A DNA stretch of 26,386 nt from ZC4RG20 sp035760685. Its GTDB lineage: Bacteria > Pseudomonadota > Gammaproteobacteria > Steroidobacterales > Rariloculaceae. This document shows, piece by piece, positions 1 through 7,990 of the stretch (the first letter of the stretch is position 1; each line of letters begins with the position of its first letter). The translations under genes and the position numbers were made by a program. Location: NCBI GenBank assembly GCA_035760685.1, contig DASTSM010000419.1, positions 1 through 26,386 on the forward strand, read 5' to 3'. The notes beneath the pieces were generated by a model. That model was given only the letters and a program-made list of their open reading frames with translations. It was not told the origin of the DNA and did no database searches.

Positions 1-12
1 CGAGAGGCTGCC

Positions 13-1320
13 CTACTCTTCCTGCCCTTCCCCCGCGTTTCTGAGATAGTCGAGATCGCTGCCAAGGTCGAGGCTCCGGTCCCCGAGGTGAACGGAAGCG
101 CGCTCGACGATGCCCGCTCCGAAGCGTTGCTCGAGCCGATCGAGGGCGACCTCGAGCGCGCGCTTGCGCCCGCTCACGGCGCTCAAGAGGTCCGCTTGGG
201 GAGCCGCGTCGCGCCGCTCGAGATCGAAGGCCGCGAGACCGACGAGCCTCATCGGCCGCAGCGGCCCGAAGGCGGGAAGCAGATCGAGCGCGGCGCGGTA
301 GAGATCGTCGGCGACATCGGTCGCGCGCCCGAGGGAGCGCTGACGCGCGAGCAGGCGAAAATCCGCGCGCTTGAGCTTCACGCGCACGCTGCGCGCAACG
401 TAGCCGCCGTTTCGGAGCCGCTTGCCGACCTTCTCGGCCGCTCTCCTCAAGTAGAACGCGACGTCGCGCGCGGACTCGATGTTCGTCTCGAGCGTGCATT
501 CGGAGCCCATGCTCTTCGGCGGCCGCGAGCCGTCGACGCGTCGCGGGTCGCGCGCGAGCGCGAGCTCGTGAAAATGCAGCCCCGTGTTGCCGAGCAGCGT
601 GCGTAGCTCGTCGGGCGATCGCGCCGCGAGGTCGCCGATCGTCTCGAAGCCGAGCTCCCGAAGCTTCGCCTGCGTCTTCGGGCCCGCGCCCCAGAGCTGC
701 GAGACGGGAAGCGGCGCGAGCCAGGCGCGCATCTCGTCGGGCGGCACGATCGTGAGGCCGTCGGGCTTTCGGTAGCCGCTCGCGACCTTCGCGACGTACT
801 TCGTGCCCGAGATCCCCACCGAGACGGTGAGCCCGCCGGTCGCCTCGCGAACGGCCTGCTTGAGCCGCAGCCCGATGCGCTCGGGCGCTCCGAGGATCTT
901 CTCGCTGCCGCTCACGTCGATGAAGGCCTCGTCGAGGCTCAGCGGCTCGACGTCCGGCGAAAAATCGGCGAACACGGCCATGACGCACTTCGAGACGTCG
1001 CGATACCGCTCGAAGCGCGGCGGCACGACGAGCGCTTGCGGACAGAGGCGGCGCGCCTCGACCATCGGCATGGCGCTGCCGACGCCGAAGGGCCGCGCTT
1101 CGTAGCTCGCCGTGAGCACGACTCCGCGCGCGCTCGGCGGACCGACGATGACCGGCCGGCCGCGAAGGCTCGGATCGTCGAGCTGCTCGATGGACGCATA
1201 GAACGCGTCCATGTCGGCATGGACGATCACGCGCGGCCAGCTTCGTTGCATCCCCATCGCTGTCGCTGCCTCGTTCGCGCTCGCTCCCGGCGCGCGCTCG
1301 CGCCCTCGCCGACCCCCCAT
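13..1320 (-). CDS. dinB: DNA polymerase IV (Y-family translesion polymerase)
   Basis: Y-family DNA polymerase that inserts nucleotides opposite damaged bases. The palm carries HADMDAFYAS (Asp36, Asp38, Tyr41 at the steric-gate position) and the catalytic SLDEAF motif (Asp130, Glu131). The thumb with a GAGPKTQAKL helix-hairpin-helix and the little-finger domain follow. QADLL near residue 375 resembles a beta-clamp binding peptide. At 435 aa it is longer than the roughly 350 aa of E. coli DinB, owing to both an N-terminal extension and a C-terminal tail. The ATG at 1320 has a GAGGG five bases upstream. ATGs at 1257 and 1251 would give the more usual N-terminus just before RVIVHADMDAF and are real alternatives. 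It is the last gene of the leftward run, 58 nt after the glycosylase, so it may be co-transcribed with it. I see no LexA box. Confidence 0.95.
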   Translation of the reverse strand: MGGRRGRERAPGASANEAATAMGMQRSWPRVIVHADMDAFYASIEQLDDPSLRGRPVIVGPPSARGVVLTASYEARPFGVGSAMPMVEARRLCPQALVVPPRFERYRDVSKCVMAVFADFSPDVEPLSLDEAFIDVSGSEKILGAPERIGLRLKQAVREATGGLTVSVGISGTKYVAKVASGYRKPDGLTIVPPDEMRAWLAPLPVSQLWGAGPKTQAKLRELGFETIGDLAARSPDELRTLLGNTGLHFHELALARDPRRVDGSRPPKSMGSECTLETNIESARDVAFYLRRAAEKVGKRLRNGGYVARSVRVKLKRADFRLLARQRSLGRATDVADDLYRAALDLLPAFGPLRPMRLVGLAAFDLERRDAAPQADLLSAVSGRKRALEVALDRLEQRFGAGIVERASVHLGDRSLDLGSDLDYLRNAGEGQEE

Positions 1321-1378
1321 CGAACCCTCGCCGACCCGACCTCGCGCCTGCGGCCGCTGCGACTCCTCAGTGTCCGCG

Positions 1379-2275
1379 TTAGTGTCCCCGTTGCTCGAGC
1401 TCGTCGATCGACCGCGGCCAATCCTTCTTGAGCAGTCGAGACAGTGCGCGGTCCGCCAGCAACCGCCCGCCGGTCTGGCACCGCGGGCAATAGTTCGTCT
1501 CGTTCGTCGCGAAGCGAATCCGCTGCACCGCCGTTCCGCAGACCGGGCACGGTTTGCCGTAGCGGCCGTGCACTCGCATCTCCGGCCGGAACGCAGTGAC
1601 CTTCTCGGGAAATCGTCCCTTCGACTGCTCCCGGAGCCGCTCGGTCCATTCGTCGAGCGTATCGCGGACAGCCGCGTGCAAGCGCGCCCATTCTTCCTGC
1701 GACACTCGCGAAGTCAAGGCGACCGGAGACAGGCCGGCGCGATGCAGGATCTCATCCGAATACGCGTTGCCGATGCCGCTCAAGATCGACGGATCGGTCA
1801 GCGCACGCTTCAGCGTGTGATTCTCGCGCGTCATCGCGGCGACGAAGGCATCGAGGCCGTGCTCGCGCACGTCGAGACCTCCTCGGTCGTACGCCGACAG
1901 CGCGGACCGGTCGCGAGCGACGTGCACCGACGCGCGCTTCTTCGTTCCGGCCTCGGTCAGCGACAGCGTCCCGGTCTCGAACTCGAAGGCAGCCGCAATC
2001 TGGCGCGTCGGCTTCTTCGACACGCCCTCGGTCCAATGCAGCCGCCCTGCGATCATGAGATGCAGCACGAGCCACGGACCCGAGTCGAAGCCGATCGCAA
2101 TGCGCTTGCCGAGCCGCTCGATCTCGGTCGCGCGCGTGCCTTCGAGCGACTCGACGGCAGGCTCGGCCGTGCGCAGCACGAAAGGACTCAGGATTCGGAT
2201 GCGCTCGAGCCGCCGGCCGACGATGCGCTCTCGAAGCGCGTCGATATAGACCGTGATGTCGGGAAGCTCGGGCAT
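1379..2275 (-). CDS. Fpg/Nei-family DNA glycosylase
   Basis: Bifunctional base-excision repair glycosylase/AP lyase of the formamidopyrimidine-DNA glycosylase/endonuclease VIII family. The mature N-terminus is PELPD (Pro2 nucleophile, Glu3). Lys57 in LGKRI is the conserved minor-groove lysine. SGIGNAYSDEIL is the H2TH signature. A C-terminal zinc finger has Cys243, Cys246, Cys263 and Cys266 with the usual 2-16-2 spacing and the CQTGGR ending. Length (298 aa) is normal for the family. PELPDI with a tyrosine soon after and the overall finger sequence do not decide between 8-oxoguanine and oxidised-pyrimidine preference, so no symbol is given. It lies 51 nt downstream of ccmI and upstream of dinB, forming a two-gene repair tail on the ccm transcription unit. 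Confidence 0.93.
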   Translation of the reverse strand: MPELPDITVYIDALRERIVGRRLERIRILSPFVLRTAEPAVESLEGTRATEIERLGKRIAIGFDSGPWLVLHLMIAGRLHWTEGVSKKPTRQIAAAFEFETGTLSLTEAGTKKRASVHVARDRSALSAYDRGGLDVREHGLDAFVAAMTRENHTLKRALTDPSILSGIGNAYSDEILHRAGLSPVALTSRVSQEEWARLHAAVRDTLDEWTERLREQSKGRFPEKVTAFRPEMRVHGRYGKPCPVCGTAVQRIRFATNETNYCPRCQTGGRLLADRALSRLLKKDWPRSIDELEQRGH

Positions 2276-2326
2276 GACGTCCGCTCGGCGGCCGCCGTGA
2301 TCGGCCGTAGCCGCCCTAGGATGAGG

Positions 2327-3361
2327 TCATTGCGCGACCTTGTCGATGACGAGCTCGGCCGTCGTGTCCTCTGCCGGGTGAAACGGCCGCTCGGCGTAGA
2401 GGTCGCCGGGCTGCTGCTCGGCTTGCCCCGTGGCCGAGATGCGCGCGACGAGCTCGAGCTCCTCGAAGTCGCCGAGCGAGCGGCCGGGGATCATCGCGTC
2501 GGCATCGCTGAGCACGAACTCGCCGGGCACGGCGCTCGCGGGCTCGCGCACGACCGCGACGGGGGGGCCGCCGCCCGGCGCCCGAGCGAAGATCAAAAGC
2601 CAAGCGTTCGGACCGACCTTGTCGGGCGACACGCCCTCGCCGAGCCGAACCTTGACCCGAACGCTGCGGCCAGCCTCCGCACCCTGCGCCGCCGCGGCCG
2701 AGCCCTGGGCCGCCGCGGCCGATCCCTGCGCCGCCTCGCTGCCCGGCAGCTGCTCGAGCTGAGCTCTCACGATCTGTGCGATGTTGTCGGGCGGGCCGAG
2801 CTGGAGCAGCCGCGTGAGACGATCGCGCGCGGTCGCGTTCTGTCCGAGGCCGACGGCGCGCTGCGCGGCGTACCAAAGCGCTTTCATGTTCGAGGGCTCT
2901 TCGGCCAGCACCTGCTCGATGAGCTCGCCGGCTTCGCCGCCGAGCGACGAGCGGTCGGCGAGCACCTCCGACTCCGCGTAGTCGAGCTTCAGCGAATTGT
3001 CGGGTTTCGGCGCGCGCTGCCACGCTTCGGCGAGCGCGTCGCGGGCCTTGTCGTAGAGCCCGAGAAAGAGATAGCTCCGGCCGAGCAAGCGCCATCCTTC
3101 GATGTCGTCCGGCTGCTGACGCATTCGCTCGGCGAGCTCGTTGACGAGCTTCATCTCGTTCGCGCGTTCCTCGAGCACGCCGGGCTGGTATGTCCTCACC
3201 GCGTAATAGAGCCCCACCGAGATCGGCACGGCGAGCAGAACGGCCGCGACCCCGGAGACCGACCAGCGCCCGGTGCGCCGCCGCTGCCTCCACAGCGGAA
3301 TCAGCAGAAACGCGAGCGCCGCGGCCATGAGCACGGACGCCGCGATCCAGAATGTCGTCAT
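2327..3361 (-). CDS. ccmI: Cytochrome c biogenesis protein CcmI (apocytochrome chaperone, TPR)
   Basis: Inner-membrane component of System I heme lyase that holds the C-terminus of apocytochrome c. Two N-terminal transmembrane helices (about residues 4-22 and 35-52) flank a short Arg-rich cytoplasmic loop. TPR-like helices follow (about 65-200, including GWRLLGRSYLFLGLYDKARDAL), then an Ala/Gln/Gly linker made of a tandem repeat. A C-terminal periplasmic domain has RVKVRLGEGVSPDKVGP and the PGDLYAE segment usual for full-length CcmI. The ATG at 3361 overlaps the ccmH stop as ATGA, which fixes the start better than the longer open frame reaching 3469. Length is 344 aa. Confidence 0.93.
   Translation of the reverse strand: MTTFWIAASVLMAAALAFLLIPLWRQRRRTGRWSVSGVAAVLLAVPISVGLYYAVRTYQPGVLEERANEMKLVNELAERMRQQPDDIEGWRLLGRSYLFLGLYDKARDALAEAWQRAPKPDNSLKLDYAESEVLADRSSLGGEAGELIEQVLAEEPSNMKALWYAAQRAVGLGQNATARDRLTRLLQLGPPDNIAQIVRAQLEQLPGSEAAQGSAAAAQGSAAAAQGAEAGRSVRVKVRLGEGVSPDKVGPNAWLLIFARAPGGGPPVAVVREPASAVPGEFVLSDADAMIPGRSLGDFEELELVARISATGQAEQQPGDLYAERPFHPAEDTTAELVIDKVAQ
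2672..2734 (-). repeat. In-frame 21-bp tandem repeat in ccmI
   Basis: Three consecutive 21-bp units (2672-2692, 2693-2713, 2714-2734) encode three copies of a seven-residue Ala/Gln/Gly unit of the form AAQGSAA, the last copy diverged. They form the linker between the TPR and the C-terminal domain of CcmI. Copies differ mainly by a few substitutions. Confidence 0.8.
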
Positions 3362-3795
3362 GCTGCCGGGTCCTCGTCGAGCGGCTGGCGCGAGCGGTTC
3401 TTCAAGATGCGCGCGAAGACCACGCCCCCGATCACGAGCAAGATGAAAGGCGCGCCCCAGAGCAGCCACGTGTCGGGCCGCAGCGGCGGCTTGTACAGGA
3501 CGAAGTCGCCGTAACGCGCGACGAGGTAATCCCTGACCTCCTTCTCGCTCTTGCCCTGCGCAACGAGATCATGGACGTTGCGGCGCAGCTCGGCAGCGAG
3601 CGGGACCGTGGAGTCGGCAATGGTCTGATTCAGGCAGACGAGGCAGCGAACTTCGTGGATCAACGTTTGGTAGCGCTGCTCGAGCGCCGGGTCGTCGAAC
3701 CGCGGCTCGACGTCGACGGCGAGCGACGCGCGCGAGACGAAGAGAACCGCGAGGACTGCGGCAAGCCGCGCACACCGAGCGCCGGCACGCAGCAT
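3358..3795 (-). CDS. ccmH: Cytochrome c-type biogenesis protein CcmH (thiol reductase)
   Basis: Periplasm-facing thioredox protein that reduces the apocytochrome CXXCH cysteines before heme ligation, working with CcmF and CcmI. An N-terminal signal/anchor (about residues 8-26) precedes the helical CcmH domain with VRCLVCLNQTIADS (Cys51 and Cys54, the LRCxxC motif). DYLVARYGDFVLYKPP is also typical. A C-terminal transmembrane helix lies at about residues 110-130. At 145 aa it is the short CcmH form, consistent with a separate CcmI gene. The start codon overlaps the ccmG stop by one base (TGATG), and its own stop overlaps the ccmI start (ATGA), so translation is probably coupled. Confidence 0.95.
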   Translation of the reverse strand: MLRAGARCARLAAVLAVLFVSRASLAVDVEPRFDDPALEQRYQTLIHEVRCLVCLNQTIADSTVPLAAELRRNVHDLVAQGKSEKEVRDYLVARYGDFVLYKPPLRPDTWLLWGAPFILLVIGGVVFARILKNRSRQPLDEDPAA

Positions 3796-4469
3796 CAGAG
3801 TCCGCCCGCCGCGGCGTCGGCGGCCACGCGTCCGTCCGACGCGCTCGGCGTCGCGCCGGCATGCGGCGCGGCTAGGCTCGAGGAGGCGGGCGCCTGTTGG
3901 ATCGCGGGCGCATCGTTACGGCTCGTCGGCGCCGCCGAGCGCTTCTTGCGCGCCTCGTTGATCTTCGGCACGAACTCGTTCTGCCACACCTCGGGCGTCA
4001 TCGGCGCGATGTGCTTGTAGAGGATCTCCCCGTCGGCGGCCACGAGGAACGTCTCGGGCGCGCCGTACACGCCCCAGTCGATGCCGACGTGGCCCGTCGG
4101 ATCGTATCCCGTCTTGACGTACGGATTGCCGTACTGCTCGAGCCACGCGAGGCTCGTCGCTCGATCCGAGTCGTTCCAATCGAGCCCGAAGATCCGCACG
4201 CCGCTCGTGCGCGCGAGCTCGAGCAGGTACGGATGCTCCTCGCGGCACGCATAGCACCACGTGCCCCACACGTTGAGCAGCGCAACGTCGCCGCCGAGGT
4301 CGGCGTTGGTCAGAAGCTCGTTCGGATCGTGCAGCGTCGGCACCGAAAATTCGGGCGCCGGCTTACCGATCAGCGGCGACGGAATCCTGGCCGGATCCAA
4401 ATAGAGGCCTCGATAGAAGAAGAAGCCGAGGACCCCGAACAACACGACCGGAATCGCATAGCGCCACAT
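3795..4469 (-). CDS. ccmG: Thiol:disulfide interchange protein CcmG/DsbE
   Basis: Membrane-anchored periplasmic thioredoxin that supplies reducing power for apocytochrome c. One N-terminal transmembrane segment (residues 4-20) is followed by IGKPAPEFSVPTL and a thioredoxin fold with GTWCYACREEHPYL (Cys72, Cys75). VYGAPETFLV carries the cis-proline. The CXXC dipeptide is Tyr-Ala, whereas E. coli CcmG has Pro-Thr. The protein is 224 aa, about 40 aa longer than usual. The excess is an Ala/Ser/Pro-rich tail after about residue 183 with no recognisable fold. It sits between ccmF (1-nt gap) and ccmH (1-nt overlap). Confidence 0.95.
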   Translation of the reverse strand: MWRYAIPVVLFGVLGFFFYRGLYLDPARIPSPLIGKPAPEFSVPTLHDPNELLTNADLGGDVALLNVWGTWCYACREEHPYLLELARTSGVRIFGLDWNDSDRATSLAWLEQYGNPYVKTGYDPTGHVGIDWGVYGAPETFLVAADGEILYKHIAPMTPEVWQNEFVPKINEARKKRSAAPTSRNDAPAIQQAPASSSLAAPHAGATPSASDGRVAADAAAGGL

Positions 4470-4470
4470 G

Positions 4471-6450
4471 TCAGCTTCCCTCCACGTTTGCGCCGGCCGC
4501 CGCGGCGAGCGCGGCCGCCTCCCGCTGCCGCAGCGCCTCGCGACGATACCGCCGGTCGCTGGCCGCGAGAATCCCGCCGAGGGCCATGACGAAGGCGCCG
4601 AGCCAGAGGAAGCGAACCATCGGCTTGACTTGAGCGCGGACGCTCCAGGCGCCGTCGCCGAGCGGCTCCCCGAGCGCGACGAAGACGTCGCGGCCGAGAC
4701 CGCCGTCGATGCCCGCCTCCGTCATCGGGCTCGTCTGCACGCGGTAGGTGCGCTTCTGCGGATGCAGCACGGCGACGAGATCGCCGCCGCGGCGCACCGC
4801 GATCTCGCCTTCGGTCGCGTCGAAATTCGGACCCGTCACGTCGTGCGTGCCGCGGAACTCGAAGTCGTACCCGCCGACCTGCCAGTGATCGCCGGGTCTG
4901 GCCGCGCGGTCGAGCTCGACGTTATAGGCCGACGTCACGGTCGCGCCGACGATGAAGAGACCGACGCCGAGATGCGCGACCGTCATGCCCCATTGCGCTC
5001 GGGTCAGAGGCGCCGCCCGCCGATTCAGCAGCCGCCGCACGGGATCCAGGAGCGCGCACGCGCAGACCCACACGCCGATGACGGCCGCGACGGCGGTCAG
5101 GACCGATGTGCGCCCGAACACGACCCAGGGCACGCCGATACCGAGGATCGCCGCGATCGCCGCGGGCCAACGCACCTTCTCGAGCAAGCCGTGTCCGTTC
5201 GTGCTCTTCCAGAACGCATGCATGCCGACGCCGAGCAGCGCCGCGAGCGGGAGCATCGGCACGAGGAACATCGGATTGAAGTACGGCGGGCCGACGGAGA
5301 CGGGTTTGAGCCCCAGCGCCGACACGAACAGCGGATACAGCGTCCCGAACAGGATGGCCGCGGCCGCGACGACGAGCAAAATATTGTTCGCGAGCAGGAA
5401 CGCTTCGCGCGAGAGCAGCTTGAAGCCGCCGAGCGCGCCGAGGCTCTTCGCGCGAAAGGCGTAGAGCAGCAGCGCCCCGCCGCTGATCAGCGTCAGCAGC
5501 ATGAGGATGAAGAGCCCGCGCCGCGGATCGGACGCGAAAGCGTGCACGGAGATCAGCACGCCCGAGCGCGTCAGGAACGTGCCGAGCAGGCTCAACGAGA
5601 AAGCGGCGATCGCAAGCAGCACGGTCCAGCTCTTGAAGAGCCCGCGGCGCTCGGTGACCGCGAGCGAATGCATGAGCGCGGTCGCCATGAGCCACGGCAT
5701 GAACGATGCGTTCTCGACGGGATCCCAGAACCACCAGCCGCCCCAGCCGAGCTCGTAGTACGCCCACCAGCTGCCGAGCGCGATGCCGACCGTCAAAAAG
5801 ATCCACGACGTGATGACCCACGGGCGCGTCCACTTCGCCCACTCGATCGTGAGCCGGCCCGTGAGCAGCGCGGCGACCGCGAACGCGAACGGCACCGCCA
5901 TGCCGACATAGCCGCTGTAGAGCATCGGCGGGTGACCCACCATCGCGGGATCCTGGAGCAGCGGATTCAGGTCGTTGCCCTCGGTCGCGGCCGGGATCAG
6001 GCGATCGAACGGATTCGACGTGAGCAGCGTGAACGCCATGACGCCGGCGCTCACGATGCCGAGCACGCCGAGCACGCGAGACGCGAACTCCTCCGGCTGA
6101 TCGCGGTTGGACCATGCGACCGCGAGCGTCCAGACGCCGAGCACGGTGATCCAGAGCAGCATCGATCCCTCGTGCCCGCCCCAAACGGCCGCGAGCTTGT
6201 AGAAGATCGGGAGCTGCGTATTCGAATGCTCGGCGACGTAGCGCACGCTGAAGTCGTCGTGAAGAAACGCGTTCGCGAGAATGCCGAACGAGATCACGAC
6301 GAAGACGAATTGGCCGACGGCGGCCGGGCGCGCGAGCGCCATCCAGTCGCGGTTGCCGCGGGCGGCGCCGACGAGCGGCAGCGCGGCCTGCGCGAGCGCG
6401 AGGCAAAGCGCGAGGATCAGGGCGAATTGCCCGAGCTCCGGCATGATCAT
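4471..6450 (-). CDS. ccmF: Heme lyase subunit CcmF
   Basis: Large polytopic inner-membrane protein that receives heme from holo-CcmE and ligates it to apocytochrome c. The WWD domain is clear: WGGWWFWDPVENASFMPW at about residues 235-252, following AVWGGHEGSMLLW near residue 90. A conserved GMTVAHLGVG lies near the C-terminal periplasmic domain, and about 14-15 hydrophobic segments are apparent. Length (659 aa) is normal. The ATG at 6450 overlaps the ccmE stop as ATGA. An in-frame ATG at 6444 (MPELGQF) is the alternative and resembles many family N-termini. It is part of the tightly coupled ccmC-I block. Confidence 0.96.
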   Translation of the reverse strand: MIMPELGQFALILALCLALAQAALPLVGAARGNRDWMALARPAAVGQFVFVVISFGILANAFLHDDFSVRYVAEHSNTQLPIFYKLAAVWGGHEGSMLLWITVLGVWTLAVAWSNRDQPEEFASRVLGVLGIVSAGVMAFTLLTSNPFDRLIPAATEGNDLNPLLQDPAMVGHPPMLYSGYVGMAVPFAFAVAALLTGRLTIEWAKWTRPWVITSWIFLTVGIALGSWWAYYELGWGGWWFWDPVENASFMPWLMATALMHSLAVTERRGLFKSWTVLLAIAAFSLSLLGTFLTRSGVLISVHAFASDPRRGLFILMLLTLISGGALLLYAFRAKSLGALGGFKLLSREAFLLANNILLVVAAAAILFGTLYPLFVSALGLKPVSVGPPYFNPMFLVPMLPLAALLGVGMHAFWKSTNGHGLLEKVRWPAAIAAILGIGVPWVVFGRTSVLTAVAAVIGVWVCACALLDPVRRLLNRRAAPLTRAQWGMTVAHLGVGLFIVGATVTSAYNVELDRAARPGDHWQVGGYDFEFRGTHDVTGPNFDATEGEIAVRRGGDLVAVLHPQKRTYRVQTSPMTEAGIDGGLGRDVFVALGEPLGDGAWSVRAQVKPMVRFLWLGAFVMALGGILAASDRRYRREALRQREAAALAAAAGANVEGS

Positions 6451-7037
6451 CGGGCGGCCTCCGAGGGTGTCTCCGGCGTTTGCGCGGGAAACGCCGTCGT
6501 CGCGGACGGCGCCTGCGTCGGAAACGCGGTCGTCGCGGGCGGCGCCTGCGCCGGGAAGGCGGTCGTCGCGGGCGGCACGGCCGGCGCCGCGTCGCCGGAG
6601 ATCCCGCCCGATTGGGCTTTGCCCTTCTTGAGCGCCGCGGCGACGTCGGGCGGCATGTAGTTCTCGTCGTGCTTCGCGACGATCTCGTTCGCCTCGAAGC
6701 GGCCGTCGGCGCCGAGCTTGCCACGGGCGACGACGCCCGAGCCTTCGCGGAAGAGATCGGGCAGCACGCCCGTGTAGCGGACGGGCACGGTATGGGCGTA
6801 GTCGGTCACGACGAAGTCGATCGTGAGGCTGCCCGGCTGCCGCGCCACGCTGCCGTCCACGACCATGCCCCCGAGCCTGAAGTTGCGGTTCGCGGGGGCC
6901 TGCCCCGCCGCCACCTCGGTCGGGCTGAAGAAATACGAAAGATTCTCTCGGAACGCGCGCAAGGCGAACGCCGCGGACACGACGACGCCGGCCAGCACGA
7001 GCGCGATAAACAGCATTCGCCGTCTTCTTGCCGTCAT
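6447..7037 (-). CDS. ccmE: Heme chaperone CcmE
   Basis: Periplasmic heme chaperone that binds heme covalently through a histidine and passes it to CcmF. One N-terminal transmembrane helix (residues 8-26) precedes an OB-fold. VAKHDENYMPP carries the heme-attaching His123 and the conserved Tyr127. The ATG at 7037 overlaps the ccmD stop (ATGA); the longer open frame upstream is ccmD in another frame. The protein is 196 aa versus about 160 for E. coli CcmE. The excess is a C-terminal tail made mostly of three 11-residue repeats of the type PPATTAFPAQA. Tails after the Tyr motif vary in this family, but this regular repeat is unusual. Confidence 0.95.
   Translation of the reverse strand: MTARRRRMLFIALVLAGVVVSAAFALRAFRENLSYFFSPTEVAAGQAPANRNFRLGGMVVDGSVARQPGSLTIDFVVTDYAHTVPVRYTGVLPDLFREGSGVVARGKLGADGRFEANEIVAKHDENYMPPDVAAALKKGKAQSGGISGDAAPAVPPATTAFPAQAPPATTAFPTQAPSATTAFPAQTPETPSEAAR
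6482..6580 (-). repeat. In-frame 33-bp tandem repeat in the ccmE tail
   Basis: Three contiguous 33-bp units (6482-6514, 6515-6547, 6548-6580) encode three copies of an 11-residue Pro/Ala/Thr-rich unit (PxATTAFPxQx). The copies differ by a handful of bases, indicating a fairly recent duplication that kept the frame. Confidence 0.85.
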
Positions 7038-7225
7038 TGCACCTGTCTCACTGTCGGCCGCCGTCTGGGCCGATCCTCTTCGCCGACGGCGTGCGCGGCG
7101 CGCTCGAGCGGGAGCCTGCGCGCCCGTCGAGCGGCCCAGATATTGAATAGAATTACAGCGAGTGTAATCCCGTAGGCCGACCAGACGTAAGCCGCGTAGC
7201 CGCCCATCTGGAGGAAGTCGATCAA
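7034..7225 (-). CDS. ccmD: Heme exporter protein CcmD
   Basis: Small single-span membrane protein needed to release holo-CcmE from the CcmABC complex. GGYAAYVWSAYGITLAVILFN is the usual CcmD transmembrane signature, followed by an Arg-rich cytoplasmic tail. The start is uncertain. TTG at 7225 overlaps the ccmC stop as TTGA and yields 63 aa beginning IDFLQMGGYAAYVW, which matches typical CcmD N-termini. The first in-frame ATG close by is at 7207 and would remove the residues before GGYAAYVW. The stop overlaps the ccmE ATG. Confidence 0.88.
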   Translation of the reverse strand: MIDFLQMGGYAAYVWSAYGITLAVILFNIWAARRARRLPLERAAHAVGEEDRPRRRPTVRQVQ

Positions 7226-7974
7226 CGCGCAGCCTCCGCGAGCTCCTGCAGCCATCGGGTGTTACGTTCCCTTTCGACAATCTGCCCTTGGAGCCGGTTC
7301 AACACGAGCCAGAGAAAGCACAGCGTGAATCCGGCGAGCATGATGAGCAGCGGCACGAGCATGTTCGTCGTGATCGACGGCGAGCCGAACTTCGAGATGG
7401 TCGGGCCCTGGTGCAGCGTGCTCCACCAGATTACCGAGTAGTGAATGATCGGGACGTTGATGACGCCGACCACGGCGAGAATGGCGCTGACTCTATCGGC
7501 CTTGTCGCGCTCTTCGAACGCCGCGCGCAGCGCCATGTAGCCGAGGTAGAGGAACAAGAGGAGCAGCTCGAACATGAGGCGAGCGTCGCCCCATTCCCAA
7601 TACGTGCCCCACGTGGGTTTGCCCCAGATGCCGCCCGTCACGAGCGCGAGAAAGGTGAACGACGCACCGATCGGCGCGACGCTCGTTGCCACGGCAAAGG
7701 CGAGCTTGATGCGCCATACGAAGCCGATCGCCGATGCGACCGCCATGATGACGTAGCCGAGCATGCCGAGGTAGGCGCTCGGCACGTGCACGTACATGAT
7801 CCTGAAGCTGTCGCCTTGGAGGTAATCGGGCGGCGCGAGCACGAGCCCCGAGTAGGCGCCGGCGGCGATCAGGAGACCTGCGAGCCAAGCGACCCACGGG
7901 CGTATGCGCTCCGCTTGCCGATAGACGTACGGCGGCGAAGCCCAGCGATGAAACCAGCGCGGCAGTCCCAGCAT
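7222..7974 (-). CDS. ccmC: Heme-handling protein CcmC
   Basis: Six-span inner-membrane protein that presents heme to CcmE. External histidines His63 (MYVHVPSAYLG) and His178 (NVPIIHYSVIWW) are the heme-ligand positions of the family. The WWD segment reads WGTYWEWGDARL (residues 122-133), one residue longer than the WGTWWVWDARL form of E. coli because a Gly separates Trp and Asp. The ATG at 7974 has GCGAGG about five bases upstream and is preferred over a GTG at 8001 that would overlap padR. Length is 250 aa. It follows padR by 16 nt and overlaps ccmD. Confidence 0.95.
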   Translation of the reverse strand: MLGLPRWFHRWASPPYVYRQAERIRPWVAWLAGLLIAAGAYSGLVLAPPDYLQGDSFRIMYVHVPSAYLGMLGYVIMAVASAIGFVWRIKLAFAVATSVAPIGASFTFLALVTGGIWGKPTWGTYWEWGDARLMFELLLLFLYLGYMALRAAFEERDKADRVSAILAVVGVINVPIIHYSVIWWSTLHQGPTISKFGSPSITTNMLVPLLIMLAGFTLCFLWLVLNRLQGQIVERERNTRWLQELAEAAR

Positions 7975-7990
7975 CAAGACCTCGCCGCCG

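Noticed and set aside
1211..3514. Very long plus-strand open frame opposite the glycosylase and ccmI
   Set aside because: It is Arg/Ala/Glu-rich translation antisense to two well-identified genes, as expected from strong third-position G/C bias.
4468..6660. Long plus-strand open frame opposite ccmF
   Set aside because: The composition is a run of Arg, His, Glu and Asp with no domain; it mirrors the codon bias of ccmF.
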